Part shown: positions 6,472 to 13,321 of the stretch, in pieces
Numbering within the stretch: the stretch's first letter is position 1
Layout: every line of letters begins with the position of its first letter
DNA from: Gammaproteobacteria bacterium
Lineage (GTDB): Bacteria; Pseudomonadota; Gammaproteobacteria; UBA9339
Assembly: GCA_018814965.1 (NCBI GenBank)
Contig: JAHIYS010000220.1
Coordinates: 1-15,849 of the forward strand
Length of the DNA: 15,849 bases
Reading direction: 5' to 3'
Position numbers and translations under genes: made by a program
Notes under the pieces: generated by a model
Database searches by the model: none
The model's input: only the letters and a program-made list of their open reading frames with translations
What the model was told of the DNA's origin: nothing

Positions 6472-7416
6472 ATGGTAAAGGATAAGGTTCTTATGGAAAA
6501 AATGGAAGAGGTTCCTGCGTGCGAGTTACTTCAAGCGACAGATGATAATACCAGTGAAAAGTTTCACGAGGGTATATCTGGTACACATATCAGTGCACTT
6601 CGGTTGTATTTAAGAGAAATTGGTTTTTCACCCCTTTTAAGCGCTAAAGAAGAGCTTGCTATAGCTAAAAAAGTAAAAAAGGGTGATGCTGAAGCGCGTT
6701 GCAAAATGATAGAGAGTAATCTACGTTTGGTGGTTAAGATTGCTAAGCGTTATTTGAGTTGTGGTATGGACTTGCTTGATTTGATTGAAGAGGGAAACAT
6801 AGGTTTAATGCGTGCGGTAGAGAAGTTTGAACCAAAGCTAGGTTTTCGTTTTTCCACTTATGCTACTTGGTGGATCCGTCAGGTAATTGAACGTGGAATT
6901 ATGAATCAAAATCGTATTGTTCGTTTGCCAGTACATGTGATTCAAGGTTTGCAGAGTTATCGTAAGTCTGTTAGTGATCTTACTAAGACTTTATGCCGTG
7001 AACCAACCCCTGATGAGGTGGCTAAAGCAATGAAGAAGCCGATAGCTGAAATTGAGTATATGATGAGTTTAGATCATGGCGCAGTATCAATTGATGCGAG
7101 GATGTCGGATGATGGTAGTGGTAGCGCATTTTCTGATCTTATGGTCGATGAGACCAATGTTGACCCTGAACGACAAATGCAAGCTGATGCCACTGTCGCC
7201 ATGGTTGATCAATGGTTAACTAGATTAGAGGGGGTTCAGGGGGAGATTATCGCAAGAAGATTTGGTTTGCGTGGTTATGAAAGATCTACTTTAGAGTCTA
7301 TTAGTCAAGTAATGAAAATCAACCGTGAAAAAGTAAGGCAGCTTCAGAACACTGGATTGCGTAAATTACGTACTATGCTGCGTGATCAAGGGGTATTTCA
7401 AGATATTATCGAGTGA
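6472..7416 (+). CDS. rpoS: RNA polymerase sigma factor RpoS (sigma-S/38)
   Basis: A 314-residue primary-like sigma factor. Region 1.2 is LYLREIGFSPLL (45-56). Region 2 carries MIESNLRLVVKIAKRY, LLDLIEEGNIGLMRAVEKFEP and GFRFSTYATWWIRQVIERGI, followed by MNQNRIVRLPVHV. The IERxIMNQ-RLPxH wording matches RpoS rather than RpoH or RpoD, and it aligns with E. coli RpoS without gaps through region 2-3.0 at an offset of 15. Region 4.2 is STLESISQVMKINREKVRQLQ. RpoS governs stationary-phase and stress genes and, in intracellular relatives, developmental transitions. ATG 6472 is chosen because GGAG (6459-6462) is 9 bases upstream; the TTG at 6466 is too close. The neighbour is purA, not the usual nlpD. 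The RssB-contact residues are not conserved. Confidence 0.9.
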   Translation: MVKDKVLMEKMEEVPACELLQATDDNTSEKFHEGISGTHISALRLYLREIGFSPLLSAKEELAIAKKVKKGDAEARCKMIESNLRLVVKIAKRYLSCGMDLLDLIEEGNIGLMRAVEKFEPKLGFRFSTYATWWIRQVIERGIMNQNRIVRLPVHVIQGLQSYRKSVSDLTKTLCREPTPDEVAKAMKKPIAEIEYMMSLDHGAVSIDARMSDDGSGSAFSDLMVDETNVDPERQMQADATVAMVDQWLTRLEGVQGEIIARRFGLRGYERSTLESISQVMKINREKVRQLQNTGLRKLRTMLRDQGVFQDIIE

Positions 7417-7455
7417 TTTCTGTGGGTTATTATACTGGTGTTCGGAGAAAATTTT

Positions 7456-8748
7456 ATGTCGAAAAATGTAGTTATTCTTGGTGCGCAATGGGGTGATGAG
7501 GGTAAAGGTAAATTAGTAGATTTATTAACCGATCAAGTAAAAGCTGTAGTGCGTTTTCAAGGTGGTCATAATGCTGGACACACAGTTGTCGTTAACGGGA
7601 AAAAAACCATATTACATTTATTGCCATCAGGAATTTTACATTCTGGTGTGGCAAACTATATAGGCAGTGGAGTGGTTCTATCTCCAGCAGCGCTTATAGA
7701 GGAAATCAAAGGATTAAAGGAGCAGGGAGTTGATGTTAACGGAAGGTTATACATCAGTGATGCGTGCAGTTTGCTTTTGCCTTACCATGCAATTTTTGAT
7801 CAAGCTAAAGAGAAAGCTATGGGCGAAGGGGCTATTGGTACTACCGGGCGTGGTATCGGGCCAGCATATGTTGATAAAGTTGCGCGTACAGGATTGCGTG
7901 CTAGTGATTTAGCAGATACAGAGCAATTTATAGATAAATTTACCGAGGTTTTTGAGTACTATAATTTTATTTTACAAAATTATTATGGTGTGCCAGCTTT
8001 AGATTTTAAACAAATGTTGGATAAGATTTTAATCACCGCCGAAACGATAGTTCCTTTACTTACCGATGTTCCAGCAAAATTATCTGAGCATTATAAAAAA
8101 GGGGACAATATATTATTTGAAGGAGCTCAAGGGACATTTCTTGATATTGATCATGGCACATATCCGTTTGTAACCTCTTCGAATACAGTTGCTGGGGCAG
8201 CCTCAGTAGGGTCTGGTTTTGGCATGCTATATATTGATTATGTTTTGGGTATTACCAAATCCTATGCTACCCGTGTTGGCGCAGGTCCTTTTCCAACTGA
8301 ATTGACCGATGATGTTGGTGCTGGATTAGCTGAACGTGGTGACGAATTTGGTGCCACTACTCGTCGCGCAAGACGTTGTGGTTGGTTAGATATTGCTTTA
8401 TTACGTCGCTCAGTATTACTAAACAGCATCACAGCGCTTGGTATTACCAAATTAGATGTGTTGGATGGGATGGAAACAATAAAAATCTGTGTTGGTTACA
8501 AATTGCATGGAAAAAATATTGATTTATCTCCTAGTACCTTAAAAGCTTTTAAGGCTTGTGAACCAATTTATGAAGAGTTTCCAGGTTGGAAGGAGTCCAC
8601 TAGCGGTATCAAATTATTTAATGAGCTTCCTCAAGCGGCTAAGAACTATCTTAAACGGATTGAGGAGTTATCAGGTGTCCGGATCGCATTAGTTGCAACT
8701 GGTCAAGATCGGGCTGATGTCATAATGCTCGAAAATCCATTTGCCTAA
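7456..8748 (+). CDS. purA: Adenylosuccinate synthetase
   Basis: A 430-residue cytoplasmic enzyme that makes adenylosuccinate from IMP, aspartate and GTP, the first committed step to AMP. Motifs are GAQWGDEGKGK (9-19, catalytic Asp14), FQGGHNAGHT (34-43, catalytic His42), TGRGIGPAYVDKVAR, GAQGTFLDIDHGTYPFVTSS, GPFPTE, TTRRARRCGWLD and TKLDVLDG. Length is essentially that of the E. coli protein. ATG 7456 is chosen because GGAG (7444-7447) is 8 bases upstream; the in-frame GTG at 7438 has no such site. It follows rpoS by 39 bp, so cotranscription is likely, although TTATACT in the gap could be a separate -10. In the ancestral cluster purA precedes nsrR-rnr; here a 6.4-kb block intervenes. Confidence 0.97.
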   Translation: MSKNVVILGAQWGDEGKGKLVDLLTDQVKAVVRFQGGHNAGHTVVVNGKKTILHLLPSGILHSGVANYIGSGVVLSPAALIEEIKGLKEQGVDVNGRLYISDACSLLLPYHAIFDQAKEKAMGEGAIGTTGRGIGPAYVDKVARTGLRASDLADTEQFIDKFTEVFEYYNFILQNYYGVPALDFKQMLDKILITAETIVPLLTDVPAKLSEHYKKGDNILFEGAQGTFLDIDHGTYPFVTSSNTVAGAASVGSGFGMLYIDYVLGITKSYATRVGAGPFPTELTDDVGAGLAERGDEFGATTRRARRCGWLDIALLRRSVLLNSITALGITKLDVLDGMETIKICVGYKLHGKNIDLSPSTLKAFKACEPIYEEFPGWKESTSGIKLFNELPQAAKNYLKRIEELSGVRIALVATGQDRADVIMLENPFA

Positions 8749-8821
8749 TTGGTATTTATCGATACGTTAGTAGCATAAATTACAGATAATAATTAGTTTT
8801 ATATAATATATGGAGGTTTTT

Positions 8822-11800
8822 ATGAGATGGAATATTTTTGGTGGAATAACGGATTTTGTAACGGGCTTTATTGATAAATCAACCAGGGAGAGGGTTGAAG
8901 GAACAGCAATAGGCGCTGGAATAGGTGGCGTTGTTGGGCTTGCCGCTGCGGTGTTAGGTATTGCGTACTTTGCTCCTGAGTTGAGTTTCGGAGCGGCAGC
9001 AGTGGTTGCTGGTGGTTCTACCGCTGTAGGTGCTGCTTTAGGCGGCACAACCGGTTGGTTCATAGTATATAAAACACAAGTATCCTATAGAGTAGCTGGT
9101 TTAACGCCTCCTCCAATGATTATTCGTAGAATTTCAAATGAAGAAGGTCAGGCGGTTTTTGTGCTGAGTAATGTCAAAATTATCGGAGTTGATTTAATCC
9201 GTGAGAAAATTGATCAAGATTATTCACCTTCTAGCGATCTTTCTTCTGATGACAAGAAGGGGCATGATTTTTCTAAGGATCCATCATATACAGTTAAAAT
9301 CAAATTAAATAATCAGGAGATCACTTTTGCGGAATTAGATTACGGTGATCTGCAAAAAAATCCAGATTTTGAACTTATTATCACTGAAGACTTGCCTAAA
9401 GGTGAAGCAAGAGAGGTAACTGAAGAAAAGCGTAAAGAGGTTTTGGAGTCTTTACAACTCATGCCTAAATTTTTAGGGGATGAACTTTATCATCCATCAG
9501 ATGTGGCTATTGAAAAAATATCAATATCAAGTAATTTTTCCGATGGTATTTTAGGGAAAAATTTTGGTGAGGCAATAGATCGTGTTTATGGTTGGGGTCT
9601 GTCAGTTATTACTGGGAAACCTACGAGAATTAAGGTGCAGCATGAAAATGGTCCTAGCCATAAAATTCAAACTGATGAGTTTCTTGATGAAGTAGCTGAT
9701 GTGGCGATTAAGACAGGTAAGTATAAGGAGCTTTTAGGGCATTATGAAGAGGTTGTTGTAGATTCACATAAACGCAAACTTGATATCGCAGAGCAGAACT
9801 TAAGGGCTGAAAATGAAGCTTTGGGTCATATGCCAAGCCTGTTTGTGTTTTCTACCGCAGCTTTATTAGCAGTTGTGCTTATTGCTGCGGGTGTAGCGTG
9901 TATTTTTCCACCAATTTCTTCAACTGTTGCTGCGGTGGTTTTAATTGGATTATCTTTTGTACCATCTGGTCTTGCGTTGGTGTCAGGATTTTTATCTATT
10001 AAAAAATCCTTATTAAATAGAAAGATATCAAAAATACCTAAAAAACGCGAAGCTATAGATAAAGAGCTTGAAGAAAAATTCATGGGGTTAAATGTAACCA
10101 GACCCGAGTTACAAAGTTTAAGCAAGCATCACGGTACAGAACTTAAGCTTGAAAGCAAAAATATTGGTAATACTTGTGCGAGAATTATTGGTAGATGGCT
10201 TTCTAGTCCTGCGGGTGGTTTCTGTAATGTGCTTAGGTTATCTAATAATAAGATCGATGATAAGGGGGCAGCTAAGCTCGCGGTAGCTTTGAGTGGAACT
10301 CAAAATATACGAGAAATCTATTTGGATGGTAATTATATTACTGGGCGTGGCTTAGAGCCTTTTAAGAATGCTTTAGAGGGTAACATCGCGGTCACAGTTT
10401 TCAAATATGATGACTTTAACGTATCTAAAGCACTTAATCAGGCGCTTCAAAGAGAGCTATCAATTAATCGTTATCTCAAGGGCCAGCTCAGTGTTGATGA
10501 TGAAAAAAGAGCCGCCCAATATTTTAAAAATAAACAAGAGTTACATAACGCCGCGATAGAAAAAATAAAAAATATAAAGAACTTGGGTTGTATCCAAGGT
10601 TTTCAAGTGGGCGCTGATTTGCAGGGTATAAACAAAGAGGTGATTAGAAAACAGTTGGCTCTAATGTTTGCGTCAGATAATCCCAGGAATTCAAATTTGT
10701 TATCATGGTATGTAACGCTTTACAACGGGATCGATCCAGAAGATTTTCAAAAAAGTGTTGATCAAAAAGATGTATTGAAATTAATTAAATCTGCTGTATT
10801 TGGTCATAATTTAGGATTCAAATTTACAAGTAATCCCGGACTAAAGGCGTTAATTGGTTTACAAGATCCAAGTCGTGCTGGTTTATTAGCGCGCTGTCTT
10901 GAAATTCCTCAAGATCAACATCCTCAGGTTATGGCTTCAGTTGTTTCTAAGTTTATTGAGTTTGAAGGTATGTTTGACCAAGGAAAAGAGAATCCTTTGT
11001 TAAAAAAGATGAGTAAATGCATGCTGGGGGTTTTGGATAATAATTTAACGTTTGAAAAGTTTGTAAAAGAATTAATTGCCATAAAAAAACAGGCTTCCTT
11101 AGTTGAGGATGCTGAAAAGATAGATGAAATGCTACAAATAACAATGATAGGAGCTTTAGAATCCACTGGTGATGATGCGACTTATGGGAAGCCGATTGCA
11201 GCGTTGGTTGATGATGATATAAGAGTAAACAAAAGCTTGAGTCTAAAAAAAATGGATGAAGACATAAGGGCAGATTTGATTAGAGTTGCTTTAGATCAAA
11301 ATGTTTCTGGAAAAACCGAGAATCTTGAGATGTCAGTATTGCTTTCAGGGTTGATGGGTGTTTCTGCTGCGCATAATGGAAAATTAGATAATGATATAAA
11401 AAGAGTTTTTGATGATTATCAAAAACACCAAGACCTTTTGGGAAATACAGCTCATGATTTTTCAGGATGGAAAGATTGTTTAGATGAGTTAGAAAAAGAT
11501 AATAAGGGTCTTAATGACGACATGAAGGCAGTACGTCAACTTATACTGCAGGCTCGATTGATGGAAGATTATCCATTTTTAAAATCTAATGGCAGTTCTG
11601 TTAAAGATGATGATTTAAAGCTGCTTAAAAAAGCTTTGCGTGACAAGTTTTCTGATTTAACTGATTATCGTTTTATAGAGGAGAAAAAGAGATTGGGAGA
11701 TGGGGTGGCAGAGATAGTTATTGCTGGATGTATGCGGAATAAATTGTTTAAATCAATGAAGCATAACGACCCTGATGAGTTTTTTAAAATATTATCCAAT

Positions 11801-12421
11801 GTTAATGCTGAGTTATTTAAAGATGTAATTTCAGGTTTGGAAAAGATAAAAATTTTAAGGTTTATAACAAAACATGATCTTGGTAGTAGCGGCAGTAGAG
11901 TAAAATTACGATTTATTGGTGGTGGTAAAAAAACTTCTTTAGATTGTGGTAGATTGCGCAGGTTAGATGATGTCCATCTTGAGGAGTTGCTTGGGTACTC
12001 CTTTTCCATTAAAGATAATCCTATTGATGCAGCTGAGAAAGCTGATTTGGTAAATGAGCTATTTAAAATAGACAAGTTATTTGATCCCGAGCTTCAAAAA
12101 TCTGACCCGATAGTGCATAAAATAAATGCTTTAATTTACTGGTCTATATCGCCTAATAGTTTAACAAGACGCGATAATCCATATTATTCATATAACGAAA
12201 TGAAAAAAGAATTAAGGATTTTATGCAATAAAATACCAGACGATACTCCGATTAAAGAACAGCTAAAAGATGTTTTAGATAAATTTACCTATGATGACTT
12301 GCTAGAGGAGTTGCTTGATACTATAGATCCGGAAACGATACCTGAGATAGGTGCTGATGGGGAAGAAGAGGGGTTTTTTGATGCTATAGAGCTGCCAAGT
12401 GATTATAATCCCCGTAAGTAA
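8822..12421 (+). CDS. Large LRR/glycine-zipper membrane protein, putative secreted effector
   Basis: A 1199-residue protein I cannot assign to a named family. Residues 26-84 form a Gly/Ala hydrophobic hairpin with two glycine zippers (G27-G31-G35-G39 and G70-G74-G78). Residues 85-335 are soluble, with mixed strands and charged helices. Residues 339-393 form a second membrane hairpin (LLAVVLIAAGVACIF ... VLIGLSFVPSGLALVSGF) ending in a basic stretch (394-409). Residues 436-530 hold about three RNase-inhibitor-type leucine-rich repeats (LKLESKNIG, LRLSNNKIDDKGAAKLAVAL, IYLDGNYITGRGLEPFKNAL). Residues 530-1199 are helical and charged, ending in an acidic tail (DGEEEGFF ... IELPSDYNPRK). Start ATG 8822 has a perfect GGAGG 5 bases upstream; the ATG at 8810 overlaps that site. 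No Sec signal peptide is seen. The architecture fits a Dot/Icm-type effector that inserts in host membranes, which is inference. Confidence 0.85.
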   Translation: MRWNIFGGITDFVTGFIDKSTRERVEGTAIGAGIGGVVGLAAAVLGIAYFAPELSFGAAAVVAGGSTAVGAALGGTTGWFIVYKTQVSYRVAGLTPPPMIIRRISNEEGQAVFVLSNVKIIGVDLIREKIDQDYSPSSDLSSDDKKGHDFSKDPSYTVKIKLNNQEITFAELDYGDLQKNPDFELIITEDLPKGEAREVTEEKRKEVLESLQLMPKFLGDELYHPSDVAIEKISISSNFSDGILGKNFGEAIDRVYGWGLSVITGKPTRIKVQHENGPSHKIQTDEFLDEVADVAIKTGKYKELLGHYEEVVVDSHKRKLDIAEQNLRAENEALGHMPSLFVFSTAALLAVVLIAAGVACIFPPISSTVAAVVLIGLSFVPSGLALVSGFLSIKKSLLNRKISKIPKKREAIDKELEEKFMGLNVTRPELQSLSKHHGTELKLESKNIGNTCARIIGRWLSSPAGGFCNVLRLSNNKIDDKGAAKLAVALSGTQNIREIYLDGNYITGRGLEPFKNALEGNIAVTVFKYDDFNVSKALNQALQRELSINRYLKGQLSVDDEKRAAQYFKNKQELHNAAIEKIKNIKNLGCIQGFQVGADLQGINKEVIRKQLALMFASDNPRNSNLLSWYVTLYNGIDPEDFQKSVDQKDVLKLIKSAVFGHNLGFKFTSNPGLKALIGLQDPSRAGLLARCLEIPQDQHPQVMASVVSKFIEFEGMFDQGKENPLLKKMSKCMLGVLDNNLTFEKFVKELIAIKKQASLVEDAEKIDEMLQITMIGALESTGDDATYGKPIAALVDDDIRVNKSLSLKKMDEDIRADLIRVALDQNVSGKTENLEMSVLLSGLMGVSAAHNGKLDNDIKRVFDDYQKHQDLLGNTAHDFSGWKDCLDELEKDNKGLNDDMKAVRQLILQARLMEDYPFLKSNGSSVKDDDLKLLKKALRDKFSDLTDYRFIEEKKRLGDGVAEIVIAGCMRNKLFKSMKHNDPDEFFKILSNVNAELFKDVISGLEKIKILRFITKHDLGSSGSRVKLRFIGGGKKTSLDCGRLRRLDDVHLEELLGYSFSIKDNPIDAAEKADLVNELFKIDKLFDPELQKSDPIVHKINALIYWSISPNSLTRRDNPYYSYNEMKKELRILCNKIPDDTPIKEQLKDVLDKFTYDDLLEELLDTIDPETIPEIGADGEEEGFFDAIELPSDYNPRK

Positions 12422-12466
12422 TTAGGTAGATGAGGTAAGAATTTTTAGAGCATTTGATTTTCGCGC

Positions 12467-12500
12467 AAAGATGACCAGGGTTTATGTTCTGGTCATCTTT
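12467..12500. terminator. Bidirectional terminator-like hairpin between convergent genes
   Basis: AAAGATGACCAG (12467-12478) pairs perfectly with CTGGTCATCTTT (12489-12500) around a 10-base loop. The stem's own ends supply AAA and TTT on either strand. It lies 45 bp after the large LRR gene (plus) and 27 bp beyond the tRNA-Leu 3' end (minus), so it can serve both. There is no long T-tract outside the stem. Confidence 0.7.
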
Positions 12501-12527
12501 ATGTTCTATATAGATCACACATTACAT

Positions 12528-12611
12528 TGCCGAGGAGAGGACTCGAACCTCCACGGAGTTGCCCCCACAAGCACCTGAAGCTTGCGTGTCTACCAATTCC
12601 ACCACCCCGGC
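12528..12611 (-). tRNA. tRNA-Leu(CAG)
   Basis: A class II tRNA of 83 bases plus the discriminator A. The acceptor GCCGGGG pairs with CCTCGGC with one G-T. The D-arm region reads GTGGAATTGGTAGAC, the anticodon stem CAAGC/GCTTG encloses loop TTCAGGT (anticodon CAG at 12575-12577), and a long variable arm (GGGG/CTCC) and T-arm with TTCGAGT follow. It closely resembles E. coli tRNA-Leu(CAG). It decodes CUG. The genomic bases after discriminator A are ATG, so CCA is not encoded and must be added by CCA-adding enzyme. A REP-like element lies about 40 bp upstream, leaving little room for a promoter; a weak TTAATA -10 is the only candidate. Confidence 0.96.
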
Positions 12612-12651
12612 TATTTTTCTATTAACAAACATATTAATTATCTAAGAAAGT

Positions 12652-12691
12652 TGTCATTGCGAGCTTACGAAGTAAGCGCGGCAATCCAGGT
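12652..12691. repeat. REP-like palindromic element, copy 2
   Basis: Same framework as the copy at 2069-2113 (TGTCATTGCGAG ... GCGCGGCAATCCAG), but the hairpin is GCTTAC-GAA-GTAAGC. The stem sequence differs while staying fully paired. It lies between tRNA-Leu and the lipoprotein gene. Confidence 0.75.
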
Positions 12692-12740
12692 ATATTACAA
12701 TATGGTCCCAGTGTTTATTCTGGCACCAGACAGCATAAAA

Positions 12741-12776
12741 AATTGCTTCGTTGTTACACTTCTGGTAATGACAGCA
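12741..12776. repeat. Diverged REP-like copy in inverted orientation
   Basis: The reverse complement reads TGTCATTACCAGAAG, then TAACAACGAAGCAAT, i.e. the GTCATT and GCAAT ends of the REP framework with a degraded hairpin. Together with the element at 12652-12691 it forms a head-to-head pair around 50 bp that contain a small TCTGG-CA-CCAGA hairpin (12719-12730). A BIME-like arrangement is suggested. Confidence 0.45.
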
Positions 12777-12805
12777 AAAACTCAGATTTCAATAGATTCT
12801 GAAAA

Positions 12806-13054
12806 TTAAATTTTACGCCTATCCTTTTCAAGTCTATCACAATGATTCGTATCGTAAAGCTTAAGCATTTCGGCTTTCTGGGCTGCTGAAGCTGGTCCTA
12901 AGTTAGGACTAGATGCAGTGTTAAATATTATATTGCGTTTTAAATCACGGCACGTTTTTTCGTTTTGTGAGACTGGGTCTGTGGTTAATTTTGAATTTAA
13001 ATAAGAGCATCCTGATAATATAAATATTAGAGCTAGCGGCGCAAATTTCTTCAT
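12806..13054 (-). CDS. Small lipoprotein of unknown function
   Basis: An 82-residue protein with a type II signal peptide: Lys2-Lys3, hydrophobic core FAPLALIFI, and lipobox LSGC with Cys16 as the lipid-modified residue. Ser17 at +2 predicts outer-membrane sorting. The mature part is hydrophilic with two further cysteines (Cys35 in KTCRDLKRNIIFN and Cys72 in TNHCDRL) that could form a periplasmic disulfide. ATG 13054 is chosen over a TTG at 13069 because GAGG lies 9 bases upstream. A good sigma70 promoter precedes it. No family is recognised. Function unknown. Confidence 0.82.
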   Translation of the reverse strand: MKKFAPLALIFILSGCSYLNSKLTTDPVSQNEKTCRDLKRNIIFNTASSPNLGPASAAQKAEMLKLYDTNHCDRLEKDRRKI

Positions 13055-13084
13055 CACATTGTTCCTCAAGGTTATTTTACGGCC

Positions 13085-13112
13085 ATTATAATCTTAAAAC
13101 GATAGGTTGCAA
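13085..13112 (-). promoter_or_regulatory. Sigma70-type promoter of the lipoprotein gene
   Basis: On the minus strand TTGCAA (13107-13112), a 16-bp spacer and a perfect TATAAT (13085-13090) point toward the lipoprotein. Transcription would begin near 13078, giving a leader of about 25 bases that contains the GAGG ribosome site. Confidence 0.65.
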
Positions 13113-13247
13113 CTGATGACTAATGTTTCAGCGTAAATAGGGTTTAAAATCTCTTTATAATGTTTAAAATTGATAGGGATTAGTTCCTTTATTTTTGATT
13201 GCTCCAATGGTAAGGGGATAATTAATATGCTATCTTAGTAGCCCTAA

Positions 13248-13261
13248 ATTTTAGCTAAAAT
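13248..13261. promoter_or_regulatory. Perfect 14-bp palindrome, possible operator
   Basis: ATTTTAGCTAAAAT is exactly self-complementary and lies just upstream of the -35 position of the transporter promoter. Such a site could bind a dimeric regulator. No regulator gene is adjacent. An A/T-rich palindrome could also arise by chance. Confidence 0.35.
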
Positions 13262-13281
13262 CAACAACTAAAATTAATATA

Positions 13282-13290
13282 TGCTATAAT
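13282..13290 (+). promoter_or_regulatory. Extended -10 promoter for the transporter-nfo(-rnr) unit
   Basis: TGCTATAAT is a perfect -10 with the TG extension and a C immediately before the hexamer, and there is no recognisable -35. Both traits are common at sigmaS-dependent promoters in E. coli. A start near 13297 gives a 25-base leader to ATG 13322. A partial copy (ATTAATATGCTATCTT, 13221-13236) lies about 50 bp upstream. Confidence 0.5.
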
Positions 13291-13321
13291 TAACACAATG
13301 GTAGGAGAGATAGGGTTAAAA

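Noticed and set aside
6472..7416. Sigma factor considered as RpoH because some alphaproteobacteria pair rpoH with purA
   Set aside because: The IERxIMNQ-RLPxH block and gap-free match to RpoS through region 2-3.0 exclude RpoH, and no RpoH-specific box is present.
8802..8807. TATAAT just before the large LRR gene as its promoter
   Set aside because: Transcription from it would start inside the GGAGG ribosome site, leaving no usable leader. The true promoter is probably further upstream or in purA.
12582..12809. 75-residue plus-strand frame through the tRNA and REP region
   Set aside because: It overlaps tRNA-Leu and both REP copies; part of the translation is the reading of the repeats.
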